From contig NZ_CP083956.1 in assembly GCF_006442795.2 (NCBI RefSeq), forward strand, positions 3,759,501 through 3,823,500: a stretch of DNA of 64,000 nucleotides, given 5' to 3'. The stretch comes from Mesorhizobium sp. B1-1-8. GTDB taxonomy: Bacteria; Pseudomonadota; Alphaproteobacteria; Rhizobiales; Rhizobiaceae. The position numbers and the translations under genes were made by a program. Numbering within the stretch: position 1 is the first letter of the stretch; each line of letters begins with the position of its first letter. The notes under the pieces were generated by a model, which worked only from the letters and a program-made list of their open reading frames with translations, had not been told where the DNA came from and did not search any database. This document shows, piece after piece, positions 20,048-29,405 of this stretch.

Positions 20048-21088
20048 TTAGTGTACGATGTCGGTCCAGAGCTCGGACGGATCCGGCTGGGCGTCGTGCT
20101 GGGCGAATTCGGCGGCGTCGGCGACGACGTCGCGAACCTCCTTGTCGATGGTCTTGAGCTGGTCCTCGCTCGCCCACTTCTTGTCGATCAGCCGTGTCTT
20201 GACCTGCTCGATCGGGTCATGCTCGGAGCGCATCTTCTGCACTTCCTCCTTGGAGCGGTACTTCGCCGGGTCGGACATCGAATGGCCGCGATAGCGGTAG
20301 GTCTGCATTTCGAGGATCAGCGGGCCGTTGCCGGCGCGGCACCATTCGGTGGCGAGATCGCCGGCGGCCTTAACGGCGCGCACATCCATGCCGTCGACCT
20401 GGATGCCGGGAATCTTGAAGGAAGCGCCGCGATGCGAGAAATCGGTCTCGGCCGACGAGCGCGACACGGACGTGCCCATGGCGTAGCGGTTGTTCTCGAT
20501 GATGTAGATCACCGGCAGCTTCCACAGCGAGGCCATGTTGAAGCTTTCATAGACCTGGCCCTGGTTGGCCGCGCCGTCGCCGAAATAAGTCAACGAGACG
20601 TTGTTGTTGTCGCGATAGCGGTTGGCGAAGGCGAGACCCGTGCCGAGCGACACCTGCGCGCCGACGATGCCGTGGCCGCCGTAGAAATGCTTCTCCTTGG
20701 AGAACATGTGCATGGAGCCGCCCTTGCCCTTCGACAGGCCGCCGCGGCGCCCGGTGAGTTCGGCCATGACGCCGCGCGGCGACAGCTCCATCGCCAGCAT
20801 GTGGCCGTGGTCGCGATAGGCGGTGATCATCTGGTCGCCGTCGACCAGCGCCATCTTCATGCCGGTGACGACGGCTTCCTGGCCGATATAGAGATGGCAG
20901 AAGCCGCCGATGAAGCCCATGCCGTAGAGCTGGCCGGCCTTTTCCTCGAAGCGGCGGATAAGCAGCATGTGCCGATAGGCGGCAAGCTCTTCGTCCTTGG
21001 TGAATTCGACTGGTTTAGGGGTGGTAAGGCCCGACGATTTGCCGTCGGTTCTGGATTTGGCAGGCGCTTTTTTGGCGGCGGTGGCCAT
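20048..21088 (-). CDS. pdhA: Pyruvate dehydrogenase E1 alpha
   Basis: PdhA binds thiamine diphosphate and starts pyruvate oxidation. The 346-residue protein has a lysine/alanine-rich N-terminus, then the ThDP motif [16 protein letters not shown]...ENNRYAMG near residues 170-210 and the substrate-site [20 protein letters not shown] near residue 125. The serine-rich phosphorylation-loop region [14 protein letters not shown] is conserved, though bacterial enzymes are not usually regulated there. It is the first gene of the pdhA-pdhB-pdhC run; the 195-bp gap before it probably carries the operon promoter. Confidence 0.97.
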   Translation of the reverse strand: MATAAKKAPAKSRTDGKSSGLTTPKPVEFTKDEELAAYRHMLLIRRFEEKAGQLYGMGFIGGFCHLYIGQEAVVTGMKMALVDGDQMITAYRDHGHMLAMELSPRGVMAELTGRRGGLSKGKGGSMHMFSKEKHFYGGHGIVGAQVSLGTGLAFANRYRDNNNVSLTYFGDGAANQGQVYESFNMASLWKLPVIYIIENNRYAMGTSVSRSSAETDFSHRGASFKIPGIQVDGMDVRAVKAAGDLATEWCRAGNGPLILEMQTYRYRGHSMSDPAKYRSKEEVQKMRSEHDPIEQVKTRLIDKKWASEDQLKTIDKEVRDVVADAAEFAQHDAQPDPSELWTDIVH

Positions 21089-21283
21089 GCATCACTCCCT
21101 GATGGCGTCTCTTGGCGGACATTAGAGCGGGACGAAATCCCCTCCGGGGAGGTCAATGTCTCCCCACCGATTTGCGGGAGGCTAACATGCGAGGATGCAT
21201 TGCGCCATGCCGAAAAACGCATGGCTGGCATGCGTCTAACCGACTAGAATCATTGCGAATAACCTTTGTTAACCGGAAATCGG

Positions 21284-21610
21284 TTATTTGGTCGGAGCAG
21301 GCAGCATGATGGTGATTTCGTCGGGCTGCGACAGATTGAGCGCCTTTCGCGCCTGCTCGTCAAGCATGTCCTTCTCCAGCGTGCCTTCATGCATCAGCTG
21401 GACGCGGCGCTCGAACTCGACCCGCCGCGCCTTGACGGCATCGAGCTGCGCCTGCAGTTCGACCGCCTGAGCCTCGAGCCTGTATTTGGAGTAGATGCCG
21501 AATTCGCCGTGATAGGCGTGGAAGCCGAAATAGGCCAGGAACAGCACGCAAAGCGACGGAATGATCAGCCGGCCCGTATTTCTCTGCTTGTGCTGACGTG
21601 TCCACATCAC
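21284..21610 (-). CDS. ftsB: FtsB/DivIC-family septum formation initiator
   Basis: This 108-residue single-pass membrane protein is part of the FtsQ-FtsB-FtsL divisome subcomplex. It has a short basic N-terminus, one membrane helix near residues 15-35 (LIIPSLCVLFLAYFGF), and a heptad-rich coiled coil near residues 42-75 (LEAQAVELQAQLDAVKARR), as in the family. Position between eno and pdhA is conserved in rhizobia. It may share the pdh transcript, although 195 bp separate them. Confidence 0.9.
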   Translation of the reverse strand: MMWTRQHKQRNTGRLIIPSLCVLFLAYFGFHAYHGEFGIYSKYRLEAQAVELQAQLDAVKARRVEFERRVQLMHEGTLEKDMLDEQARKALNLSQPDEITIMLPAPTK

Positions 21611-21913
21611 TCGAACCCTCGCAGCCGCGAACGCGAGCGGCCGACGACCTTTTTCGCCCGATTGTGCTTAATGGATGGTTACGGCGGACACGAAAAGGGC
21701 AGGAATGACCAGCCCTCGGCCATAGCCTGGAATTAATTGACAGCATGCTGTCGGTTGATCAATCATCGCCGGACATCACTGCGAGATCAGTGCGTCAGCC
21801 GGATGGATGGCGTTAAGCCCTGGCGGCGAGCTGGCGCTGGCGCGTCGTCCTGTGTGCCAGCGACGCGGTCATCACCAATGTCGATTTCAGTCGAACGTAG
21901 CAGGAGATTGTTG
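21611..21913. other. Intergenic region between divergent ftsB and the ridA-like gene
   Basis: This 303-bp stretch is more AT-rich than its surroundings. It holds a perfect 12-bp palindrome ACAGCATGCTGT at 21740-21751 overlapping a TTGACA hexamer at 21737-21742, but no good -10 element follows at the right spacing. No convincing ORF or structured RNA was seen. Confidence 0.5.
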
Positions 21914-22324
21914 GTGCCGCTCGAACTCATCAACCCCAAGGATCTGCCAATTCCAGAGATGTACACGCAGGTTGTCGTCGCGGCGGGAACCAAGCTGGTA
22001 TTCGTCTCAGGTCAGCAGCCCGAGGACATACACGGCAAGCTCGTCGGGCATGGTGATTTTGCGGCGCAAGCGCGCCTGGCATTCGGCAATCTCGGACGAG
22101 CGCTCAGTGCGGCAGGTGCACGGCCTGAGCAAGTTTGCAAGATCACAATCTACATTGTCGATTACAGGCGCGATGAACACGTTCCGATCATCGAAGAAGC
22201 ACAGATTTCGCTGTTTGGAGATCACAAACCAGCGAATGTCGTGGTCGGGGTAGCGATAATGTCTCCTGGCTACCTCATAGAGGTCGACGCGATAGCGGTC
22301 ATTGACGAGTCCAATAGAAGCTAG
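21914..22324 (+). CDS. RidA/YjgF/UK114-family protein, deaminase arginine absent
   Basis: The 136-residue product has the Rid fold pattern: VVAAGTKLVFVSGQQP near residue 20, a central FAAQARLAFGNLGRALSAAG helix, and a C-terminal VEVDAIAV-like strand (LIEVDAIAV). RidA itself destroys reactive enamine/imine intermediates and needs an arginine in the PARTTVGV-type motif; here the motif reads PANVVVGV, so that activity is doubtful. GTG at 21914 is preferred (AGGAG at 21902-21906, spacing 7); TTG at 21911 or ATG at 21878 are alternatives. Its base composition is less GC-rich than the neighbouring genes, which may reflect acquisition by transfer. Confidence 0.85.
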   Translation: MPLELINPKDLPIPEMYTQVVVAAGTKLVFVSGQQPEDIHGKLVGHGDFAAQARLAFGNLGRALSAAGARPEQVCKITIYIVDYRRDEHVPIIEEAQISLFGDHKPANVVVGVAIMSPGYLIEVDAIAVIDESNRS

Positions 22325-22329
22325 TGAGC

Positions 22330-22358
22330 AGCTCGCGTGATCCTTTTTCACGCGAGCT
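22330..22358. terminator. Hairpin between convergent ridA-like gene and eno
   Basis: A perfect 11-bp inverted repeat (AGCTCGCGTGA and TCACGCGAGCT) encloses a 7-base T-rich loop, 5 bp after the ridA-like stop and 11 bp after the eno stop. The trailing T-run is short, so it is a plausible but not strong shared terminator. Confidence 0.65.
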
Positions 22359-22369
22359 TTAGATCCAGA

Positions 22370-23686
<1,317 letters not shown>

Positions 23687-23845
23687 TTAGCCAAAGCATC
23701 GCAAAAGGCAATCGGGCCGCCCGCAAATAGTGCCGCCGGCACGATTCACGAAGCGCAAATTTGTGTCATCATAAGTCATGCGCATCGCGCACGCTTCTCA
23801 TCTATGGTGGCGTTCGCGCGGGGCGAAACAGGAGAGGGTTTCGCC

Positions 23846-23968
23846 ATGTCCCAGTTGAGCGGTATCGTGAGTTTGTTCCTGATCGCGGCGGCGTTCCTGA
23901 CGTCGTGCGATCCCCAGAAGCCCCAGCAAGGCTCCATGGAGCTGTCTACCCTGCACGCGGGGGAGTAG
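23846..23968 (+). CDS. Putative 40-residue lipoprotein, unrecognised family
   Basis: A short ORF (ATG 23846, TAG 23966-23968) encodes a hydrophobic stretch GIVSLFLIAAAFLTSC followed by DPQKPQQGSM and a short polar tail. LTSC fits a lipobox, so the mature peptide would be about 20 residues with a lipidated N-terminal cysteine. A GGAGAGG ribosome-binding-like sequence lies at 23831-23837, and a strong hairpin terminator starts 14 bp after the stop. These flanking signals are the main reason to call it real. The orientation opposes eno and the PRC-barrel gene, so it would be monocistronic. It resembles the small entericidin-type lipoproteins in size only; no function is claimed. Confidence 0.65.
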   Translation: MSQLSGIVSLFLIAAAFLTSCDPQKPQQGSMELSTLHAGE

Positions 23969-23981
23969 ATCCCGGACACTC

Positions 23982-24010
23982 AAAGGCCCCCGGTTCTGCC
24001 AGGGGCCTTT
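23982..24010 (+). terminator. Rho-independent terminator after the small lipoprotein gene
   Basis: A perfect 9-bp stem (AAAGGCCCC with GGGGCCTTT) encloses an 11-base loop. The last three bases of the stem are T and the sequence continues CGATTCC, so the U-tract is short. The A-tract on the left side of the stem would give a U-tract on the minus strand, so it may also end the PRC-barrel transcript. Confidence 0.75.
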
Positions 24011-24037
24011 CGATTCCAGCCTGCGGTTTGTCGGCAA

Positions 24038-24403
24038 TCAATGCCAGTACGGCGCCACGTTATAGTAGGCGAAAGAGGCATCGCGGGCCGCTTCGCCGTC
24101 GGCGCCGGTCAGCTCCTTGATCGAGTACGCGGGCGCCGCCTTGAGCTGGTCCTTGGTGAAAGGCACGACGTAGCCGCCCTTCTCCGGATCATAGTCGAGG
24201 CTGGCCCAAGGGATGGCATGATATTTCTCGCCCATGCCGAGGAAACCGCCGAAACCGATCACCGCGAACATGATGCCGTTTGACATCTTGTCCAGCATGA
24301 CGTCCTCGATGCTGCCAATGCTGTCTCCTTCGGTGTTGTAGACCGTCGTGCCGATGACGCGCGAAGCGGCAATGGCTTCGGTATGCCCAGACGGGGTAGC
24401 CAT
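24038..24403 (-). CDS. PRC-barrel domain protein
   Basis: The 121-residue protein has a PRC-barrel-like core: SRVIGTTVYNTEGDSIGSIE near residues 14-33, then DVMLDKMSNGIMFAVIGFGG and PWASLDYD. PRC barrels occur in photosynthetic reaction-centre H subunits, RimM and many uncharacterised bacterial proteins. Small free-standing versions are common in rhizobia and are often stress-linked; no specific role can be read here. The ATG at 24401-24403 has a GAGGAG site, which excludes the longer open frame upstream. Confidence 0.85.
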   Translation of the reverse strand: MATPSGHTEAIAASRVIGTTVYNTEGDSIGSIEDVMLDKMSNGIMFAVIGFGGFLGMGEKYHAIPWASLDYDPEKGGYVVPFTKDQLKAAPAYSIKELTGADGEAARDASFAYYNVAPYWH

Positions 24404-24490
24404 GATTGATCTCCTCTCGGTTAGATGCCCGCAGGGACAATGAGAGGAACTGGCGAAGGTTCCAGAGACTTTTCGCCGGGTGCGAAATTC

Positions 24491-24590
24491 TAAAGCGCGT
24501 CGCGCTGACACGGATTTAGGCGATGCGCTTTGGATCTTTGTTTTGATGCATTTCGCAAAACCGCTGCATACTTTTGCGCGGCATGCATTA
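24491..24590. repeat. Dispersed intergenic palindromic repeat fused to the dodecin gene end
   Basis: About 100 bp contain palindromic segments (AGCGCGTCGCGCT, and TGCATTTCGCAAAACCGCTGCA-like arms) followed by CTTTTGCGCGGCATGCATTA. On the minus strand the first triplet TAA is the dodecin stop codon. The inner order (stop codon, AAAGTnTG, CGGTT, then AAAACAAA) resembles the elements at 3695-3775 and 7581-7631. Its size is near that of the RIME elements described in Rhizobium, but membership was not tested. Confidence 0.65.
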
Positions 24591-24791
24591 GTCCATGAGG
24601 ATGAAGGTCACTTTCATGTTTACCCGATAGGCTGAAATCTTGCCGTCCTGGACATCGATCTTCTGGTCCTGGATCCAGGCACCTTCGACATTCTTCAAGG
24701 TTTTTGCGGCGCGCGCAATGCCCTGCTCGATGGCGTCCTGAAAGCTCTTGCTGGACGATGACGTGATTTCGGTAACGCGGGCGACGGACAT
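24588..24791 (-). CDS. Dodecin-family flavin-binding protein
   Basis: Dodecins are 65-70-residue proteins that assemble as dodecamers and store flavins. The 67-residue product has the family pattern VTEITSSSSKSFQDAIEQG, the helix ARAAKTLKNVEGAWI with the tryptophan that stacks on flavin, and a final VNMKVTFILMD strand. The ATG at 24789-24791 follows an AGGAGG site. The TAA stop is the first triplet of the repeat element downstream. Confidence 0.92.
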   Translation of the reverse strand: MSVARVTEITSSSSKSFQDAIEQGIARAAKTLKNVEGAWIQDQKIDVQDGKISAYRVNMKVTFILMD

Positions 24792-24888
24792 GGCTTCCTC
24801 CTGCCAAAGGCGCTCAGTTGCAATACCAGCGTACAACCGGCTTTTTACAACAACAAGCCGGCGCAGGATCGGCTTCGCGCCGTCTATA

Positions 24889-25734
24889 TCAGAGTCCCTT
24901 GGCGATGCGGTCGAACGCCATCAGCCTCTCGAGCAGTGCGGGCATGTCCTTCAGCGGCACCATGTTGGGCCCGTCGGAAGAGGTCGAATTGTCGGGGTCC
25001 TGGTGCGTCTCGATAAAGACGCCGGCGACGCCGACGGCCACCGCGGCGCGGGCCAGCGTCTCGACGAAACGCCGTTCGCCGCCCGAAGAGCCGCCCTGCC
25101 CGCCCGGCTGCTGCACCGAATGCGTGGCATCGAAAATGACCGGCGCACCGATCTCGGCCATAATGGGCAGCGCGCGCATGTCGGAGACCAGCGTGTTGTA
25201 GCCGAAGGACGCGCCGCGCTCGGTGACCAGCACGTTGGCGTTACCGGAGCCGGTGATCTTGGCGACGACGTTCTTCATGTCCCAGGGCGCGAGAAACTGC
25301 CCCTTCTTCACATTGATCACCTTGCCGGTTTTCGCCGCCGCGACCAGCATGTCGGTCTGCCGCGAAAGAAAGGCCGGGATCTGCAGGACGTCGACATGCG
25401 GCGCCACGATGGCGCACTGTTCCTCGGTATGGACGTCGGTCAGAACGGGAAGCGAAAATTCCTTGCGCAAATCGTCGAAGACCGGCAGCGCCGCCTCGAG
25501 CCCGGCGCCGCGCGTTGCCGACAGCGAGGTTCGATTGGCCTTGTCGTAGCTGGTCTTGTACACCAGCCCGATGCCGAGCTTGCGGGTCAATTCCGTCAAG
25601 GCGCCAGCCATGTCGAAGGCGTGCTGGCGCGATTCCAGCTGGCACGGGCCGGCGATCAGCGACAGGGGCGCCGCGTTGTCGAAGACGACTTTGCCGACGG
25701 TTACCGATGCATTGGGCGCCGAGGGCTTGCTCAT
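24889..25734 (-). CDS. kdsA: 3-deoxy-D-manno-octulosonate 8-phosphate synthase
   Basis: KdsA condenses phosphoenolpyruvate with arabinose 5-phosphate, making the Kdo precursor for lipopolysaccharide. The 281-residue protein has LIAGPCQLES near residue 26, YKTSYDKANRTS near residue 59, LTDVHTEEQC with a metal-site histidine, FLSRQTDML, and APVIFDATHSVQQPGG near residue 200. The family has metal and non-metal forms; the AGPCQLE cysteine fits the metal-dependent form. The stop lies upstream of an intergenic gap, and the start overlaps the VOC gene stop by 4 bp. Confidence 0.97.
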   Translation of the reverse strand: MSKPSAPNASVTVGKVVFDNAAPLSLIAGPCQLESRQHAFDMAGALTELTRKLGIGLVYKTSYDKANRTSLSATRGAGLEAALPVFDDLRKEFSLPVLTDVHTEEQCAIVAPHVDVLQIPAFLSRQTDMLVAAAKTGKVINVKKGQFLAPWDMKNVVAKITGSGNANVLVTERGASFGYNTLVSDMRALPIMAEIGAPVIFDATHSVQQPGGQGGSSGGERRFVETLARAAVAVGVAGVFIETHQDPDNSTSSDGPNMVPLKDMPALLERLMAFDRIAKGL

Positions 25735-26606
25735 GGGATCTCCCGGAAGATGAAGGCGGCGCCCTGCCCGGGCGCCGGCGGCACGACGATATCGTTGCCG
25801 CTCATGTCGTATCCGATCGCGCTGGTTGCAAGCACGCGCGTGGCGGCTGCTATGCTGCGGACCGAGAAAACGATGGCAGCGAAGCGCAGCTCCGAAGAGG
25901 CCATCGCCGGAACGCCAAAGCGCAAGGCAAAGGCGGCTGGGTTGAGCACGTTCAATGTCGCGTTCGGCAGGCCTACGGTGTCGTCATCGCGTTCTTCGAT
26001 GCCGGCAGCGATCGAAAGCAGCCGGCGCGGCGCTGGCGGCTCGTCGCTGACCGCGACGATCTCGACGATGCCGGTCACGCCGTTGGCATGCGCCTGGAGC
26101 GCCGTGCGATCGATCTTCGGCGCGTTGATGCGTTCGACGGCAAAGAGGAAAGCGTCGCTCCCAAGGTGGTCGGCGCAGAAGGCCAGCCTGAAGGATGCCA
26201 TATCGCTTTGTCCTGCCGCGTCGGTGAAGGCGCGCGAAAATTCCAGCACGTCGCCGGCCGACAGGCCGGTCTCGAAATAGCGCGCATGGTCGGCGCCAGC
26301 GTCGCCTGTCCCGAGGGCGACGGCGGAAAAGCCCTCGTCGCCCAGCCTTTCGCGGTAGAGGCGGTCGCGCGCGACGAAGACATTGCCCTCGCCTATGGCG
26401 CGCTCCGCCACTTGCTCGTTGCCCACCGCCAGCGGCTCCAGATAGGTGCCGTCAGCGAAAAAGACGCAGCAGTTTTCGGTTCCGAAGGGATGGACGCCGG
26501 TCGGCGCGACGACAAACCCGAGCGAGACCAGGCGCTGCCTTGCGACATCGAGGCTGCGTGTCGGCAGCACAAGATGGTCGAGCGGATGGGCGGAAATCTT
26601 CGTCAT
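25731..26606 (-). CDS. VOC/glyoxalase-like domain protein
   Basis: The 291-residue protein begins with the pattern LDHLVLPTRSLDVARQRL and PTGVHPFGTENCCVFF, typical of the glyoxalase-like family with two betaalphabetabetabeta modules. A second module is suggested by IVEIVAVSDEPP and NATLNVLNPAAFALRFG. These enzymes use a metal centre for isomerase, dioxygenase or binding roles, so the substrate cannot be deduced. It is upstream of and overlaps kdsA (ATGA). Confidence 0.82.
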   Translation of the reverse strand: MTKISAHPLDHLVLPTRSLDVARQRLVSLGFVVAPTGVHPFGTENCCVFFADGTYLEPLAVGNEQVAERAIGEGNVFVARDRLYRERLGDEGFSAVALGTGDAGADHARYFETGLSAGDVLEFSRAFTDAAGQSDMASFRLAFCADHLGSDAFLFAVERINAPKIDRTALQAHANGVTGIVEIVAVSDEPPAPRRLLSIAAGIEERDDDTVGLPNATLNVLNPAAFALRFGVPAMASSELRFAAIVFSVRSIAAATRVLATSAIGYDMSGNDIVVPPAPGQGAAFIFREIP

Positions 26607-26677
26607 GCCGGCGCGGTGTGCCCCATTCCCGCCGACGGTTCAAGGGCACGGCGGCACGTGCCAAAAGAGTCCGTGAC

Positions 26678-26965
26678 TCAGGCGGCCACGACATCGGCCG
26701 AATAACGCAGCTCCCGCAACGGTTTGACCTTGCTGGTGGTCTCGGCATAGAGGGGATGCGCCTTGTAGGCCGCGAGCGCCGCCTCGTCCTCGAATTCGGC
26801 ATAGACGACCACGTCGATCGCGTTGGAGAACTGATCGACCTTGGTGTTGAGCGTCACCTCGAAATGACTGGAATGCGGGATTTTGCCGAGCTCCTGCAAG
26901 CCGGAGCGCACTGCCTCCACATCCTCGTTGCGCCGCGCGCTGAAGAAAACGATGTGCCGGATCAA
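26678..26965 (-). CDS. Dabb (stress-responsive alpha/beta-barrel) domain protein
   Basis: The 95-residue protein has the dimeric ferredoxin-like Dabb pattern: MIRHIVFFSARR, a central SHFEVTLNTKVDQFSNAID and the YAEFEDEAALAAYKAHPLY helix. Members range from plant stress proteins to bacterial monooxygenase-like proteins; no specific role is evident. It stands 71 bp upstream of the VOC gene on the same strand. Confidence 0.85.
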   Translation of the reverse strand: MIRHIVFFSARRNEDVEAVRSGLQELGKIPHSSHFEVTLNTKVDQFSNAIDVVVYAEFEDEAALAAYKAHPLYAETTSKVKPLRELRYSADVVAA

Positions 26966-27063
26966 TCCAGCCTCCCTGATCGTCAGTTCAGGCGTGTTTT
27001 TTGTGGGAGCAAGGCCGTCCGGTCAACCGGCAACGATGTCGCGCCCGTTACCCGGCGCAGCGG

Positions 27064-27198
27064 TCAGCCGGCTCCGGTGACATAGCGCACGATGCGCGAC
27101 ATCTCCCTGACGGTCAGGTCGAGATAGTGGCCCTGATTGTAGAGGCCGTCCCAGATCAGGAAAAAGGTGACGGCGGCAATGACGATCACATAACGCAT
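27064..27198 (-). CDS. Small 44-residue single-pass membrane protein
   Basis: From ATG 27196-27198 the product starts MRYVIVIAAVTFFLIWDGLY, one clear membrane helix with a short N-terminus, then a charged tail (REMSRIVRYVTGAG). The longer frame upstream is antisense to the phosphodiesterase end and looks unrelated, so the later start is chosen. Short proteins of this shape are, from memory, annotated beside similar genes in rhizobia. Function unknown. Confidence 0.6.
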   Translation of the reverse strand: MRYVIVIAAVTFFLIWDGLYNQGHYLDLTVREMSRIVRYVTGAG

Positions 27199-27295
27199 AG
27201 CTAAAACTATCGCATGTCGCCGGCTGGAACCAGAGCAGGTGCGGGGCAATCGGTCCAGTTCACCGGTTTTCGCCGGTATGCGCTTTTTCGCGGCC

Positions 27296-29269
27296 TCAAA
27301 GCGTGATGCGATATCTGGCAAACCCTGCCTCGCCCTCGCCCGCCGGCTCGATCTTCAGCGACTTCACCTCGGCAATAAAATCCTTCGCGTTGGGGCCGGT
27401 CTCGAAGACAGCGCTGGCGCCGGGCAGCGGCGCGAACGACCAGTTGCCGTCGGCCGACGGATTGATCGTGCCTTCGCTGATGACATAACGCACGATCACG
27501 TCGCGGTTAGTGTCCGGCGCCTCGTAGATGATTTTCGAGGCGTTGATGTCGGGGAAATTGCCGCCGCCGCCGGCGCGGTAATTGTTGGTGGCGACGACGA
27601 ATTTTGCCGCCGAATCAATCGGTTTGCCGTCGAATTTCAGATCGACGATGCGATTTGAGCCGGCATTGGCTATGCCGCCCTTGGAATCGTATTTCGACGG
27701 CTGCGACAGGTCGATCTTGTAGGTGACGCCGTCGATGACATCGAAATTGTAAGACGGGAAATCGGCGTTGATGAGCGGCTGGTCGGCCTTACCCGGTTCT
27801 ATCCTGTTGAAGATGCCGGCTGACATCTCCAGCCATTCCTTGACTTGCGCGCCGGTGACTTCGACCGCCCGCACGGTGTTTGGATAGAGATAGAGGTCGG
27901 CGACGTTCTTGATGGCGATGTCGCCGACCGGCACGTCGGTATAGTAGTCGGCGCCGCTGCGGCCGCCAGCCTTGAAGGGCGCGGCCGCCGACAGCAGCGG
28001 CACGTCCTTCCATCGCGTGCTCTTCAATATGTCCTTGAGGTACCAGCTTTGCGCCTGGTTGACGATCTGCACCGACGGATCGTCGGCAACGAGCGCGAAA
28101 TAGGAATAGAGCGGCGCCGAGGTCTTGCCGACCGGGCGGCGCACATAGGCAAGCGTTGCCTCGTGGTCCTGCTCCAGCGCCGCGACGATGCGCTTGTCGT
28201 CACCGACCGTCGGCCTGTTCTTGTTGTCGACACGCTCGTAGATCGGCCGCGCCTCGGAGGTCGCCGAGACGACCCGCCATTTCGAGCCGTCGCGCTCCAA
28301 AAGCAGGTCGATCAGGCCCATATGCGAGCCCCAGAAGCCGCCCATCACCGCCGGCTTGCCTTGCAGGGTGCCCTTCTCGGCGTCGACGCCTTCGAGCGCC
28401 TGGAAATCCTTCTTGCCGGGGAAGACGAGATGCTGGTGACCGGTGAAAACCGCGTCGATGCCTTCGACACCGGCGACGAAGAACGAGGCGTTCTCCATCA
28501 TGTCGCCCTGCTTGACGTCGATGCCGGAATGCGAGAGCGCGATCACGATGTCGGCGCCCTCCTCACGGATCTGCGGCACCCAGGCCTTCGCTGCCTCGAC
28601 GACATCGCGCGTCTTGACGTTGCCTTCCAGGTTCTTCAGGTCCCAGACCATGATCTGCGGCGGCACGAAGCCTATGACGCCTATCCTGATCGGCTGCTCG
28701 GCGCCCGAGCCGTCCTTGATCTTCCTGTCGAGGATGACATAAGGCTTGAGATAAAGCTTGTCGTCGCGCGGGTTCGCGGCAAGCGTGGTGCCGCGGATCA
28801 GGTTGGCGCAGACGAACGGGAAATTGGCGCCGGCCAGCACCTTGTCCATGAACGACAGGCCGTAGTTGAATTCGTGGTTGCCGAGCGTCGAGCATTCATA
28901 GCCAAGCAGGTTCATGCCCTTCATGACCGGGTGCAGGTCGCCATCCTTCATGCCTTTCTCATAGGCGACATAGTCACCCATCGGGCTGCCCTGCAGCAGG
29001 TCGCCATTGTCGATCAGCATCGAATTGGTGGCTTCCTTGCGCACTGCGTTGATCAGCGAGGCGGTGCGGGACAGGCCCATCGTGTCATTTGCTTTGTCGG
29101 CATAGTAATCATAGGGAAGCACATTGACATGGATGTCGGTGGTTTCCATGATTCTCAGATGCGCCTGGTTGGCCGCGGCGCAGGCGGAGAACGGGTGCAG
29201 CACGATCAGCGCACCGGTGGCGGCGGCGCCGGCCAGGAACTCGCGACGGGAGACGGGCAGTCGTGACAT
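27296..29269 (-). CDS. cpdB: 2',3'-cyclic-nucleotide 2'-phosphodiesterase/3'-nucleotidase
   Basis: The 657-residue enzyme hydrolyses 2',3'-cyclic nucleotides and 3'-nucleotides in the periplasm to recover nucleosides and phosphate. A Tat signal is visible (SRREFLAGAAATGALIVL), followed by a metallophosphatase domain with METTDIHVNVLPYDYY, GDLLQGSP, GNHEFNYG and FTGHQHLVFPG, and a C-terminal 5'-nucleotidase domain ending near VATNNYRAGGGGNFP. E. coli CpdB (about 647 residues) uses the Sec route; the Tat signal is typical of many alphaproteobacterial versions. A good AGGAGG site precedes the ATG. Confidence 0.93.
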   Translation of the reverse strand: MSRLPVSRREFLAGAAATGALIVLHPFSACAAANQAHLRIMETTDIHVNVLPYDYYADKANDTMGLSRTASLINAVRKEATNSMLIDNGDLLQGSPMGDYVAYEKGMKDGDLHPVMKGMNLLGYECSTLGNHEFNYGLSFMDKVLAGANFPFVCANLIRGTTLAANPRDDKLYLKPYVILDRKIKDGSGAEQPIRIGVIGFVPPQIMVWDLKNLEGNVKTRDVVEAAKAWVPQIREEGADIVIALSHSGIDVKQGDMMENASFFVAGVEGIDAVFTGHQHLVFPGKKDFQALEGVDAEKGTLQGKPAVMGGFWGSHMGLIDLLLERDGSKWRVVSATSEARPIYERVDNKNRPTVGDDKRIVAALEQDHEATLAYVRRPVGKTSAPLYSYFALVADDPSVQIVNQAQSWYLKDILKSTRWKDVPLLSAAAPFKAGGRSGADYYTDVPVGDIAIKNVADLYLYPNTVRAVEVTGAQVKEWLEMSAGIFNRIEPGKADQPLINADFPSYNFDVIDGVTYKIDLSQPSKYDSKGGIANAGSNRIVDLKFDGKPIDSAAKFVVATNNYRAGGGGNFPDINASKIIYEAPDTNRDVIVRYVISEGTINPSADGNWSFAPLPGASAVFETGPNAKDFIAEVKSLKIEPAGEGEAGFARYRITL

Positions 29270-29405
29270 TGTTTCCTCCTCTTCGACATCATCACCAGCC
29301 CAACCCCTGGCGCAAAGCTTGGCGCTGAAAGCATCTCAAGTCCATGGCTGTCGGAGACCTGTTGATCACGACAAGGTGACGCTTCGATGAAACAGGCGCT
29401 GGAAA

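Noticed and set aside
18606..20177. Long PdhB frame starting at 20177
   Set aside because: Its first 48 codons are arginine-rich, overlap pdhA, and precede a start matching the lipoyl-domain N-terminus at 20033.
23776..23979. A minus-strand 67-codon frame over the small lipoprotein gene
   Set aside because: It lacks a ribosome site and coding character, whereas the plus-strand 40-codon gene has a lipobox and flanking signals.
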